Assembly: GCF_028737255.1 (NCBI RefSeq)
Contig: NZ_JAQZAN010000002.1
Location: 62,001-126,000 of the forward strand
Length of the DNA stretch: 64,000 nucleotides
From: Actinomycetospora straminea
GTDB lineage: Bacteria; Actinomycetota; Actinomycetes; Mycobacteriales; Pseudonocardiaceae
Direction of reading: 5' to 3'
Below are positions 56,141 to 64,000 of this stretch, piece by piece. Below the pieces are notes generated by a model that had not been told where the DNA came from, ran no database searches, and saw only the letters and a program-made list of their open reading frames with translations. Each line of letters starts with the position of its first letter. Positions within the stretch are counted from its first letter, which is position 1. Position numbers and translations under genes: made by a program.

Positions 56141-56219
56141 CGCCGTCGAACCCCCCGCCACCCCGGCGGGCGCGGCGACCTCCCGGGCGCCGCGGGACGA
56201 CGTCGGAAAGGACACGGCG

Positions 56220-56981
56220 ATGGCACGCACGCCCCAGGGGCCGGACGCCCCCGAGGAGCCGGTGGCGACCGACGCCGTCGTCGCCGCCCGGGTCCACCCC
56301 TTCCCGGAGCCCGCCGACGCCGACGCGTCGCCCGGGCTCACGCCGCGGCAGCGCAAGGTGCTCGAGGTCATCCGCGACCATGTCGAGCGCAACGGCTACC
56401 CGCCGAGCGTGCGCGAGATCGGGGACGCGGTCGGGCTCACCTCGACGTCCTCGGTGGCCCACCAGATGCGCACGCTCGAGAAGAAGGGCTACCTGCGGCG
56501 CGACCCCAACCGCCCGCGCGCGCTCGACGTGCGACTGCCCGAGGAGCTCGAGGGCGCCGGCACCGAGGCGCCGGACCACACCGAGGAGATCCGCGCCGAC
56601 CGGCCCGCCCCGACCTTCGTGCCGGTCGTCGGCCGGATCGCCGCCGGTGGGCCGATCCTCGCCGAGCAGGCCGTGGAGGAGGTCTTCCCGCTGCCGCGCG
56701 AGCTGGTCGGCGAGGGGTCGCTGTTCCTCCTGCGCGTCGCCGGCGACTCGATGGTCGACGCCGCCATCACCGACGGCGACTGGGTGGTCGTGCGCCAGCA
56801 GCCCGTCGCCGACAACGGCGAGATCGTCGCCGCGATGATCGACGGCGAGGCCACGGTGAAGACGTTCAAGCGCAAGGACGGGCGGATCTGGCTGCTGCCC
56901 CACAACGTCGACTACGAGCCCATCCCCGGCGAGGACGCCACGGTGCTGGGCAAGGTCGTCGCGGTCCTGCGCCGACTGTAG
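56220..56981 (+). CDS. lexA: LexA repressor
   Basis: The 253-residue SOS repressor has an N-terminal winged helix ([49 protein letters not shown]). The C-terminal S24 peptidase domain has the Ala-Gly cleavage site in [10 protein letters not shown], the nucleophile serine in GDSMVDAAI and the lysine in [10 protein letters not shown]. About 35 residues precede the DNA-binding domain, as in other actinobacterial LexA. The ATG at 56220 follows GGAAAGGA; a longer frame back to 56112 has none. Confidence 0.96.
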   Translation: MARTPQGPDAPEEPVATDAVVAARVHPFPEPADADASPGLTPRQRKVLEVIRDHVERNGYPPSVREIGDAVGLTSTSSVAHQMRTLEKKGYLRRDPNRPRALDVRLPEELEGAGTEAPDHTEEIRADRPAPTFVPVVGRIAAGGPILAEQAVEEVFPLPRELVGEGSLFLLRVAGDSMVDAAITDGDWVVVRQQPVADNGEIVAAMIDGEATVKTFKRKDGRIWLLPHNVDYEPIPGEDATVLGKVVAVLRRL

Positions 56982-57035
56982 GCGCTCCGGTCGCCCGCGC
57001 CCCGGTTTGCCCGGCGGCGCGGTGCGACCTAGCGT

Positions 57036-57056
57036 TCAGGTCATCAGATGACCTGA
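57036..57056. promoter_or_regulatory. GntR/FadR operator overlapping the leader
   Basis: TCAGGTCATC-A-GATGACCTGA is a perfect 21-base palindrome immediately upstream of the GntR gene. Its right end runs into the GAGGGG ribosome site, so binding would block both transcription and the start region. Confidence 0.85.
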
Positions 57057-57065
57057 GGGGTGGCA

Positions 57066-57761
57066 GTGCGGCCGGTACGGCGGGGCGGGCTCGTGGAGCA
57101 GGTGATCGACGCGCTCAGCGCGCCGATCGAGCGCGGCGACTGGCCGCCGGGCCACCGGCTGCCGGCGGTCACCGACCTCGCCGCCGAGCTCGAGGTCGGG
57201 CGCTCGACGGTGCGCGAGGCCGTGCAGGCCCTGGCGCACCACGGCCTGCTCGAGGTCGCGCAGGGCCGAGGAACGTTCGTCGCCACCCCGCGGTCCGGTG
57301 AGGACGCCTGGTCCCTGCGCCTGGCGCGCAGCGCCGCGCGCGACGTCTACGAGGCGCGGCGCGGCCCGGAGATCGAGGCGGCCCGGCTCGCGGCCCTGCG
57401 CCGCACCGACGACGACCTCCTGGTGATCGAGGCGGCCGCGGCCGACCGTCGCAAGGCCCGCACCTGCGGCGCGACCGGCGAGTGGGCCGAGGCCGACCTC
57501 GCGCTGCACCGCGCCGTCGTCGCCGCCACCCACAACCCGGTGCTCGCCCGCGTCTTCGACGCGCTCGCCGAGGGCGTCCACGACACCTTCACCCAGCAGA
57601 GCGCCGACCCCGGCTCCGGTGTCGACACCGCCCGCGAGCACGACGCGCTCGTCGCGGCGATCGCCCGGCAGGACCCCGACGCGGCGGCCGCGGCGACCCG
57701 CGGCTACCTCGACGCGTGCGAGCAGGAGCTGCGGAGCCTGCTCGGCGAGACTCCTCGGTGA
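57066..57761 (+). CDS. FadR/GntR family transcriptional regulator
   Basis: The 231-residue regulator has the GntR winged helix (LPAVTDLAAELEVGRSTVREAVQALAHHGLLEV, QGRGTFVA). A helical FCD domain follows, with its metal/ligand residues (ADLALHRAVVAATHNPVL, EHDALVAAIARQD). GTG 57066 is chosen over GTG 57060 because the GAGGGG site is then five bases upstream; the earlier codon overlaps it. It is co-translated with the MFS gene (GTGA overlap). The palindrome in front suggests autoregulation of both. Confidence 0.9.
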   Translation: MRPVRRGGLVEQVIDALSAPIERGDWPPGHRLPAVTDLAAELEVGRSTVREAVQALAHHGLLEVAQGRGTFVATPRSGEDAWSLRLARSAARDVYEARRGPEIEAARLAALRRTDDDLLVIEAAAADRRKARTCGATGEWAEADLALHRAVVAATHNPVLARVFDALAEGVHDTFTQQSADPGSGVDTAREHDALVAAIARQDPDAAAAATRGYLDACEQELRSLLGETPR

Positions 57762-58936
57762 CCGGCCGTCGCCGGGCGCTGGGTCTCGCCGTCGAGCACG
57801 GGGTGGACGACCTCTACCAGGGCGCGGTGCCGGCGCTGGTCCCCGCGCTCGTGGCGGTCCGCGGCTGGGACCTGACCCGGGCGGGCGGGATCGTCCTCGC
57901 CGCGACCGTGCTGTCGTCGGTCGCGCAGCCGCTGTTCGGGGTGCTCGCGGACCGCCGGCGCGTTCCCCACCTGCGGATCCTCGGGATGCTGCTCGCCGCG
58001 GCCGGGGTCGGCGCCGTCGGGCTCGTCGACTCGTACGTCGCCACGTGGTCGGCGGTCCTGCTCTCCGGCCTCGGGGTCGCCGCCTACCACCCGGAGGCGG
58101 CGCGCGCGGTGCACCTCACCGGCACCGGCGACCGCGGCATGGGGTGGTTCACCGTCGGCGGGCTCGCCGGGTTCGCCGTCGGGCCCGCGGCCGTCGGGGC
58201 CGTGGTCGGCGGGCTGGGGCTGGCGGCGACGCCGCTGCTCGCGCTGCCCGCCGCGGCCGCCGCTCTGGTCGGGCTCCTCCCGAGGCGCCGTCCCGGGCCC
58301 GCGACCACGAGCGGCGCGAGCGCGCCGGCGGTCGCCGGCACCGGCCGCGACGACTGGCGGCGCTTCGGCTGGCTGACCGGCGTCGTCGTCACCCGGTCCG
58401 TCGCCTTCTACGGCCTGAGCGCCTTCCTCGCCGTGCACCTGACGATGCGGTTCGGCTTCGGCCCGGGGCTCGCGGCCGCCACCCTCGGGATCTTCACGGG
58501 CGCCGGGGCCGTCGCGACCGTCGCGAGCAGCGCCCTGACGCGGCGGTGGGGGCGGACGGCGGTCCTGCGCGGGTCGTACGTCGCGGCCGTCCCGCTGCTG
58601 GCCGCGACGCTCCTCGCGCCGTCGCCGGTGCTGGCGCTCGCGGCGACGGGCCTGCTCGGCGCGGCCCTCGGCGTCCCCGTCCCGGTGCACACGACGCTCG
58701 GCCAGGCATACCTGCCCGGACACCTCGGGCTCGCCGCGTCGGTGACGCTGGGGCTCGCGGTCAGCGCGGGCGGCCTCGCGTCCCCGGCGCTCGGGGCCCT
58801 CGCCGACCACCGGGGCACCACGCTCGCCCTCGCGGTGCTCATCGCCGGCCCGGCGCTCGCGGCCCTGCTCACCCTGCCCCTCACCGACCGGCCGGAGCCC
58901 GAGCAGCCGGAGCGAACGGGGCCTTCGCGCGCGTAG
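57758..58936 (+). CDS. MFS transporter, fosmidomycin-resistance (Fsr) type
   Basis: The 392-residue protein has twelve hydrophobic segments and the opening EHGVDDLYQGAVPALVPALV, typical of the Fsr-like group. The LADRRRVPHL loop is the MFS signature between helices 2 and 3, and GLGVAAYHPEAAR is the Fsr block. It probably exports a small anionic compound, under the GntR regulator it is translated with. The stop TAG is the first triplet of a repeated hairpin element. Confidence 0.85.
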   Translation: MTGRRRALGLAVEHGVDDLYQGAVPALVPALVAVRGWDLTRAGGIVLAATVLSSVAQPLFGVLADRRRVPHLRILGMLLAAAGVGAVGLVDSYVATWSAVLLSGLGVAAYHPEAARAVHLTGTGDRGMGWFTVGGLAGFAVGPAAVGAVVGGLGLAATPLLALPAAAAALVGLLPRRRPGPATTSGASAPAVAGTGRDDWRRFGWLTGVVVTRSVAFYGLSAFLAVHLTMRFGFGPGLAAATLGIFTGAGAVATVASSALTRRWGRTAVLRGSYVAAVPLLAATLLAPSPVLALAATGLLGAALGVPVPVHTTLGQAYLPGHLGLAASVTLGLAVSAGGLASPALGALADHRGTTLALAVLIAGPALAALLTLPLTDRPEPEQPERTGPSRA

Positions 58937-58979
58937 AAGCAGCGAATCCAGGGGAGCACGCCGATAGGGCGTTCGCTGC
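58934..58979. repeat. Stop-codon-linked hairpin repeat, copy 4
   Basis: TAGAAGCAGCGAA (with the gene's TAG stop) and the distal TTCGCTGC (58972-58979) form an eight-base stem separated by 25 unrelated bases. It looks like a copy of the 15265 element whose loop has been enlarged. Confidence 0.7.
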
Positions 58980-58982
58980 GAC

Positions 58983-60005
58983 TCACCCCGCCCGCCGCCG
59001 CACCAGCGCCACGACGCCCACGAGCAGGCCCGCGCCCACCGCGACGGCGAGGACCAGGCCGATGCTGCGCAGGGGCTCGGGCACGCCGGCCCGGGCAGGC
59101 TCTCCGGCCGGGGTGGCCGCCGGGACGGGCGCGGCTCCCGCACCCGACCCTGCCCGCCCGTCCCCCACCAGCCCCACCGCGTCCGGTACCGCGTGCAGCG
59201 GCGCCGCCGGCTGCCCCGAGGGCGTCTCGCTCGTGGTGAGCAGGGTCCCGTCCGGCGCGAAGGCGATGGCCTCGCCCTGCACCTCGCCCGGCAGCGGCAC
59301 CCGCACCGGCGCCCCGCGCAGCGCGCCCACGACGTCCTCGGCCGTCGCCGTCCCCGCGGGCGCCGGGTACAGCCAGGCGTCGGCGTAGGTCCGCAGCGCG
59401 ACGACCCGGCCGTCGGCGGAGATCGCGCCGCCGGTGTAGCTGCCCGAGCCCAGCGTCGAGATCGCCTCGCCGGGCACGACGACCTCGCCGGCCCGCTGCA
59501 GCGTCCCCGTGCCGCCCCCGCCCACCGGCTCGGCGGCGACGTAGACGCCGCTGCGCCCGCCGAGGTCCTTGGTGACGATGACCGGGCGGTGGTCGGCGGG
59601 CAGCAGCAGCGACTCGGCGTCGTGCGCGCCGTCGGGGTAGGTCAACCGGGTGACCGTGGTGCCGTCCGGCCTCACCCGCAGGATCGCCACCGTCGCGCGC
59701 CGGCGATTGTTGTCCCCGATGTCCGCGAGCCACAGCGACCCGTCGGCGCCGCGGGCGAGGTCCTCGACGTCGCGGCCCTGCACGGACACCGCGGTCTCGC
59801 CGACCACCGCGCACCCGTCGTCGAGCCGGTACACGGTGCTCGGGTTGCCGCTGTCGTCGACGACCTCGTAGCCGTCTCCCGGGCCCGCGACCAGCCCGGA
59901 CGCCTCGGCGAGCCGCGGGTCCGACAGCGTGCACCGGACCTGCGGGTCCGCGGCGGCCACCCCGGGCACGGCGAGCAGGACCCCCACCAGACCGACGGCC
60001 GCCAA
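58983..60005 (-). CDS. Secreted, C-terminally anchored beta-propeller-like protein
   Basis: The 340-residue product has a hydrophobic N-terminus ending in VPGVAAAD (signal peptide) and a C-terminal hydrophobic segment followed by RRRAG, so it is probably anchored outside the membrane. The middle repeats blocks like DLARGADGSLWLADIGDNNRRR and AISADGRVVALRTYADAWLY, as in beta-propellers. I recognise no specific family. The TTG at 60005 gives a signal peptide without a positive charge. A CTG at 60041, overlapping the hflX stop, would add MSVAACRLALVL and may be the real start. Confidence 0.7.
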   Translation of the reverse strand: MAAVGLVGVLLAVPGVAAADPQVRCTLSDPRLAEASGLVAGPGDGYEVVDDSGNPSTVYRLDDGCAVVGETAVSVQGRDVEDLARGADGSLWLADIGDNNRRRATVAILRVRPDGTTVTRLTYPDGAHDAESLLLPADHRPVIVTKDLGGRSGVYVAAEPVGGGGTGTLQRAGEVVVPGEAISTLGSGSYTGGAISADGRVVALRTYADAWLYPAPAGTATAEDVVGALRGAPVRVPLPGEVQGEAIAFAPDGTLLTTSETPSGQPAAPLHAVPDAVGLVGDGRAGSGAGAAPVPAATPAGEPARAGVPEPLRSIGLVLAVAVGAGLLVGVVALVRRRAG

Positions 60006-60037
60006 CAGGACGAGGGCGAGCCGGCAGGCGGCGACGC

Positions 60038-61594
60038 TCAGGGCACGCGGGCGGGGTCGACCGCGGCCGCGCGCAGGGCGGCCGCGAGCTCCTCGTCGAC
60101 CCGGGCGTGCAGCACCGTGCCCTCCGGGGTGTGGCGCTCGGCGAGCACCTCGCCGTCGGAGTGGGCCCGGGCGACCAGCCCGCCCTCGGTGTAGGGCAGC
60201 ACGACCTCGAGCTCGACGTCGGGATGCGGCAGCTCCTCGGCGAGGCGTGCCCGCAGCCGCCCGAGCCCCTCGCCGGTGCGCGCCGAGACGAACACCGCGC
60301 CGGGCAGGGCCCCGCGCAGCTCGGCCAGCGCCATCGGCTCGGCGGCGTCGACCTTGTTGACGACGAGCAGCTCCTGCGGCGCGGGCGATTCCAGCTCGCC
60401 GATCACCTGGCGGACGGCGGCGATCTGGTCCTGCGCCGACGGGTCGGAGCCGTCGACGACGTGGAGCAGCAGGTCGGCGTCGGCGACCTCCTCCAGCGTC
60501 GAGCGGAAGGCGTCGACGAGCTGGTGGGGCAGGTGGCGCACGAAGCCGACGGTGTCGGTGAGCGTGACCTCGCGCCCGTCCTCGGTCTCCCAGCGCCGGG
60601 TCGTCGGGTCGAGGGTCGCGAACAGCGCGTCCTGGACCAGCACCCCGGCGTCGGTGATCGCGTTGAGCAGGCTCGACTTGCCCGCGTTGGTGTAGCCGGC
60701 GATCGCGACCGACGGCACGGCGCGACGCTGGCGGCGCCCGCGCTTGGTGTCGCGGACCGTCGACATGCCCTCGATCTCGCGGCGCAGCTTGGCGATGCGC
60801 CGGTGGATGCGGCGGCGGTCGGTCTCGAGCTTGGTCTCACCGGGACCGCGGGTGCCGACGCCGCCGCCACCCGCGCCGCCACCACCGCCGGCGCCGCCGC
60901 CCTGCCGGGACAGCGACTCGCCCCAGCCGCGCAGGCGGGGCAGGAAGTAGCGCAGCTGGGCGAGCTCGACCTGGGCCTTGCCTTCCCGGGAGCTCGCGTG
61001 CTGGGCGAAGATGTCGAGGATCAGCGCGGTCCGGTCGACCACCTTGACCTTGAGCTTCTCCTCGAGGTTGCGCAGCTGACCGGGCGAGAGCTCGCCGTCG
61101 CAGATGACGGTGTCGGCGCCGGTGGCCTGGACGGTCTCGCGCAGCTCGGCCACCTTGCCCGAGCCGACGAACGTGCCGGGGTCGGGCGTCTGGCGGCGCT
61201 GGATGAGGCCGTCGAGCACCTCGGAGCCCGCGGTCTCGGCCAGGCGGGCCAGCTCCACGAGCGAGGCGTCGGCCTCGCGGGCGGTGCCCTGTGTCCACAC
61301 GCCGATGAGCACGACCCGCTCGAGGCGCAGCTGCCGGTACTCGACCTCGGTGACGTCGGTGAGCTCGGTGGACGACCCGGTGAGCCCCGGGACGCGCCGC
61401 AGGCTCGTGCGTTCCTCGAGGTCGAGCGCGCCACCGGTGGGTTCGCCGTGCCGCTCGTCCTCGGAGGCGGCGGACGCGGCGTCGGACGGGGCGTCGAGCG
61501 GGGCGCCGAGCCGGATGTCGCTGCTGCGGTCGCGGCGGCCCGTCGGGACGCGGGTCGTCGGCGTGCGGGGGTCCTGCGGTGCGGGTTCTGTCAT
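60038..61594 (-). CDS. hflX: Ribosome-associated GTPase HflX
   Basis: The 518-residue GTPase splits stalled or hibernating ribosomes. It has the HflX N-terminal domain (GTFVGSGKVAELRE, DIFAQHASSREGKAQVELAQLRY) and the Gly-rich linker with RGPGETKLETDRR. The G domain follows: GYTNAGKSSLLNA (G1), LTDTVGFV (G3) and VVNKVD (G4). An extra 80 residues at the N-terminus are actinobacterial. ATG 61594 is preferred to ATG 61606 for its GGACGG spacing. dapF lies upstream in the same direction, with 61 bases between. Confidence 0.94.
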   Translation of the reverse strand: MTEPAPQDPRTPTTRVPTGRRDRSSDIRLGAPLDAPSDAASAASEDERHGEPTGGALDLEERTSLRRVPGLTGSSTELTDVTEVEYRQLRLERVVLIGVWTQGTAREADASLVELARLAETAGSEVLDGLIQRRQTPDPGTFVGSGKVAELRETVQATGADTVICDGELSPGQLRNLEEKLKVKVVDRTALILDIFAQHASSREGKAQVELAQLRYFLPRLRGWGESLSRQGGGAGGGGGAGGGGVGTRGPGETKLETDRRRIHRRIAKLRREIEGMSTVRDTKRGRRQRRAVPSVAIAGYTNAGKSSLLNAITDAGVLVQDALFATLDPTTRRWETEDGREVTLTDTVGFVRHLPHQLVDAFRSTLEEVADADLLLHVVDGSDPSAQDQIAAVRQVIGELESPAPQELLVVNKVDAAEPMALAELRGALPGAVFVSARTGEGLGRLRARLAEELPHPDVELEVVLPYTEGGLVARAHSDGEVLAERHTPEGTVLHARVDEELAAALRAAAVDPARVP

Positions 61595-61655
61595 GTCGCC
61601 GTCCATGGTTCCACGAGCGGCGAGGCGAGGACCACCGGAATGCGCCTGGCGGGGG

Positions 61656-62489
61656 TCAGACGCCCGCGGCGACCGGCGCGCCCCACGTCCCGCGCGCGAC
61701 GAGCTCGGCGGGCCCGGTCAGCGAGGTCGTGGCCCCGTCGACGCCCACGAGCAGGGTGCCGCCGGGGGTGTCGACGGTGACGGTGCCGGTGCCCCGGCCG
61801 ACGGCGTGCAGCGCCGCGACGGCCCCGGCGACGGTGCCCGTGCCGCAGGAGCGCGTCTCGCCCGACCCGCGCTCGTGCACCCGCAGCCGCACCGCCCCGT
61901 CGGCCAGCGGCGTCAGCACCTCGACGTTGACCCCGCGCGGGAAGAGCGACGTGTCGTAGCGGGGCGGCCGGGCGAGGTCGAGGCCCTCGAGATCGGTGGT
62001 GGTCACGCACGCGAGGTGCGGGTTGCCGACGTCGACGGCGACACCGTCCAGCTCGACGCCACCGACGACCGTCGTGGAGTACGGCCCGAGCTCGGCCGGG
62101 CCCATGTCGACGGTGACGGGGCCGGAGTGGTCGACGGTCACCCAGCGGGTCCCGGCCCGCGTGGCGACGGGGTGGGCGCCGGGGGCGACGAGACCGGCCG
62201 CGACGAGGTAGCGCGCGAAGACCCGGATGCCGTTGCCGCACATCTCGGCCAGTGAGCCGTCGGCGTTGCGGTAGTCCATGAACCAGGTCGCCTCGCCGCC
62301 GTCCACCTGCGCGGCGGCGGCGACCGGCGTGTCGGTGCGGACCACGCGCAGCACCCCGTCGGCCCCGATCCCCCGGCGGCGGTGGCAGAGCGCGCGCACG
62401 AGGAGGCCGTCGTCGAGGTCGACGACGCCGTCGGGGTCGGGGAGCACCACGAAGTCGTTCTCGGTGCCGTGCCCCTTGACGAACTCCAC
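61656..62489 (-). CDS. dapF: Diaminopimelate epimerase
   Basis: The 277-residue enzyme converts LL- to meso-diaminopimelate for lysine and peptidoglycan synthesis. The two catalytic cysteines are in EMCGNGIRVF and RSCGTGT, and the GADGVL and NPHLACV blocks match the family. The start is GTG 62489 (VEFVKGHGTENDFV), where family similarity begins; the ribosome site is weak. Position next to hflX agrees with mycobacteria. Confidence 0.95.
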   Translation of the reverse strand: MEFVKGHGTENDFVVLPDPDGVVDLDDGLLVRALCHRRRGIGADGVLRVVRTDTPVAAAAQVDGGEATWFMDYRNADGSLAEMCGNGIRVFARYLVAAGLVAPGAHPVATRAGTRWVTVDHSGPVTVDMGPAELGPYSTTVVGGVELDGVAVDVGNPHLACVTTTDLEGLDLARPPRYDTSLFPRGVNVEVLTPLADGAVRLRVHERGSGETRSCGTGTVAGAVAALHAVGRGTGTVTVDTPGGTLLVGVDGATTSLTGPAELVARGTWGAPVAAGV

Positions 62490-62587
62490 GACGTCCAGCG
62501 TAGCGACGCCCGCGTCCCTGCGTGAGCTGCACAACTTCCCACTCCGCAAATATGCAGAGACTGCAAGATCGGCCTAGAGTGGTCGTC

Positions 62588-63190
62588 GTGACCACGGGAC
62601 TGCGCGAGCGCAAGAAGCTCCGGACGCGGCGCGCGCTCGGCGCGGCGGCGCTCGAGCTCGCCGTCACCCACGGGCTCGCCGAGGTCACGGTCGAGCAGAT
62701 CGCCGAGGCCGCCGACGTCTCACCGCGCACCTTCTTCAACTACTTCTCGTCGAAGGAGGAGGCGGTCGTGGCCGCCGACGTCGAGCGGGCGCGCGACATG
62801 GGCGAGCGCCTCGCCGCCCGTCCCGCGGGCGAGCCGGTGCTCGAGTCGGTGCGCGCGGTGATGCGCGCGATGCTCGGCGACGCCCCCCGCTCGCGGGAGT
62901 GGATCGCCCAGGCCCGCCTCGTGAAGTCCGAGCCGTCGCTGGTGCCCCAGCAGCTCGCGGCCTACGCCGCCTCGGAGCGCCGCCTCACCGCGATCCTCGC
63001 CGAGCGCACCGGCCTCGACGCGACGGACCTCTACCCGGCGGTCACCGCGGCCGCGGTCATGGCGGCGATGCGTGTGGCCACCACCCGCTGGCTCGAGTCC
63101 GACGAGCACGGCGACCTCGCCGGCGTGGTCGACCGCGTCATCGACCTGCTCGCCGACGGCCTGCGCGACGCGCCCGCCCCCGGTCCGTGA
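62588..63190 (+). CDS. TetR family transcriptional regulator
   Basis: The 200-residue regulator has its HTH at VTVEQIAEAADVSPRTFFNYFSSKEEAV, the subgroup (FFNYF) often next to drug-efflux genes. GTG 62588 is preferred; GTG 62579 is nine bases earlier in the same frame. A TAGAGT sequence at 62575-62580 sits where a -10 would give a leaderless transcript. The AT-rich stretch 62541-62570 may hold the operator. It very likely controls the efflux gene 66 bases downstream. Confidence 0.88.
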   Translation: MTTGLRERKKLRTRRALGAAALELAVTHGLAEVTVEQIAEAADVSPRTFFNYFSSKEEAVVAADVERARDMGERLAARPAGEPVLESVRAVMRAMLGDAPRSREWIAQARLVKSEPSLVPQQLAAYAASERRLTAILAERTGLDATDLYPAVTAAAVMAAMRVATTRWLESDEHGDLAGVVDRVIDLLADGLRDAPAPGP

Positions 63191-63255
63191 CGCCCGGCCC
63201 GCACCCGACGCCGGTCCGGCCCCACCACCCCTCGCTCCCCTCCCGGAGAACCTCC

Positions 63256-64000
63256 ATGTCCTCGCCGACGGCGACGGCCCCCTCGACGGCCCCCGCCACC
63301 CGCCACGTCCTCGTGGCCCTGTCGGGGCTGCTCATGGCCCTGTTCGTGGCGATCCTGTCCTCGACGATCGTGTCCAACGCGCTGCCCCGGATCCTCGCGG
63401 ACCTCGGCGGCACCCAGGCGCAGTACACCTGGGTCGTCACGGCGTCGCTGCTGGCGATGACCGCGTCGACGCCGATCTGGGGCAAGCTCGCCGACCTCTT
63501 CTCGAAGAAGCTGCTCGTCCAGATCGCGATCACGCTGTTCATCGTCGGCTCGATGCTCTGCGGCCTGACGACGGGCACCGCCGAGCTCATCGGCTTCCGC
63601 GTGATCCAGGGCCTCGGCATGGGCGGGCTCATGGCGCTGGCCCAGGTCGTGATCGCCGCCATCATCCCGCCGCGCGAGCGCGGCCGGTACTCCGGCTACC
63701 TCGGCGCGATCATGGCCGTGGCGACGGTCGGCGGCCCGCTCATCGGCGGCGTCATCGTCGACACCATCGGCTGGCGCTGGTGCTTCTACGTCACCGTGCC
63801 GATCGCGGTCGTCGCGCTGGTCGTCCTGCAGCGCACGCTGACGGTGCCGACCGTCGAGCGCGAGGTGCACATCGACTACGTCGGCGCCGTGCTCATCGCG
63901 GCCGGCGTGTCCGCCCTGCTCATCTGGACCTCGCTCGCCGGACACCGGTTCGCGTGGGGCTCGTGGTCGTCGGTCGCCTGGGTCGGGGGCGGCGTGCTCG
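63256..64000 (+). CDS. DHA2-type MFS drug transporter, N-terminal part (runs off window)
   Basis: The first 248 codons of an EmrB/QacA-type transporter are present, with seven or so membrane segments. Motif A-like sequence is GKLADLFSKKLL; DHA2 features include STIVSNALPRI and RVIQGLGMGGLM. Members of the 14-helix group export drugs or dyes with protons. The ATG at 63256 follows CGGAGAA. It is preceded by its probable TetR regulator. Confidence 0.9.
   Translation, partial: MSSPTATAPSTAPATRHVLVALSGLLMALFVAILSSTIVSNALPRILADLGGTQAQYTWVVTASLLAMTASTPIWGKLADLFSKKLLVQIAITLFIVGSMLCGLTTGTAELIGFRVIQGLGMGGLMALAQVVIAAIIPPRERGRYSGYLGAIMAVATVGGPLIGGVIVDTIGWRWCFYVTVPIAVVALVVLQRTLTVPTVEREVHIDYVGAVLIAAGVSALLIWTSLAGHRFAWGSWSSVAWVGGGVL

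Overview
The window is a gene-dense stretch of very high-GC chromosome, almost certainly from an actinobacterium of the Pseudonocardia type. Pointers are the DUF3039 and DUF3099 genes, a mycothiol-linked DinB-fold protein, GTG starts with GTGA/ATGA overlaps, and a mycobacteria-like core order of sigB, ideR, sthA, nrdR, lexA, hflX and dapF. I see no rRNA, tRNA, CRISPR array, transposase, integrase or phage gene. The assignment rests on gene content only.

Layout: 1-5.4 kb carries the start of a DEAD/DEAH helicase, DUF3039, a membrane protein, a surface-anchored Ser-Gly/DUF1996 protein and DUF3099. 5.5-10.8 kb is a long minus-strand run: AraC, VOC, mycothiol-type DinB protein, hydrolase, FAD oxidoreductase, DUF1365, GNAT and HhH-GPD. 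10.9-15.3 kb has a peroxiredoxin, a DUF1295/cyclopropane-synthase-type pair, an M50-like membrane protein and an acyltransferase. 15.4-26.4 kb holds acetyl-CoA synthetase, a SAM methyltransferase, dtd, sigB, and an operon of sulfurtransferase, AcuC deacetylase and a GNAT/acyl-CoA-synthetase fusion. Together these look like an Acs acetylation circuit. 26.5-32.3 kb has ideR, galE, DUF4192, sthA and kynureninase. 32.4-45 kb has an Rv2629-like protein, a split class I fumarase, hydrolases, several small regulators with visible operators, a prolyl oligopeptidase, a CynX-type transporter and a patatin-like lipase.

45-51 kb has a frameshifted lipoprotein gene, PEP synthase, a three-gene operon (nucleotidyltransferase, HipA-like kinase, DUF3037) and an endonuclease/phosphatase. 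51.4-57 kb is a DNA-precursor and SOS block: nrdR-nrdJ on the minus strand, then a LysM protein divergent from lexA. The lysM/lexA gap contains a perfect 32-bp palindrome made of two SOS boxes and a third box overlapping the lexA -35. 57-64 kb has a GntR regulator with a perfect operator, its co-transcribed MFS transporter, a secreted beta-propeller-like protein, hflX, dapF, and a TetR regulator upstream of a DHA2 efflux gene that runs off the window.

Most genes are core metabolism and stress response. The less ordinary material is regulatory and repetitive DNA: a family of hairpins starting at stop codons, a 16-bp inverted repeat at a convergent junction, and a diverged inverted repeat flanking the fumarase beta gene.
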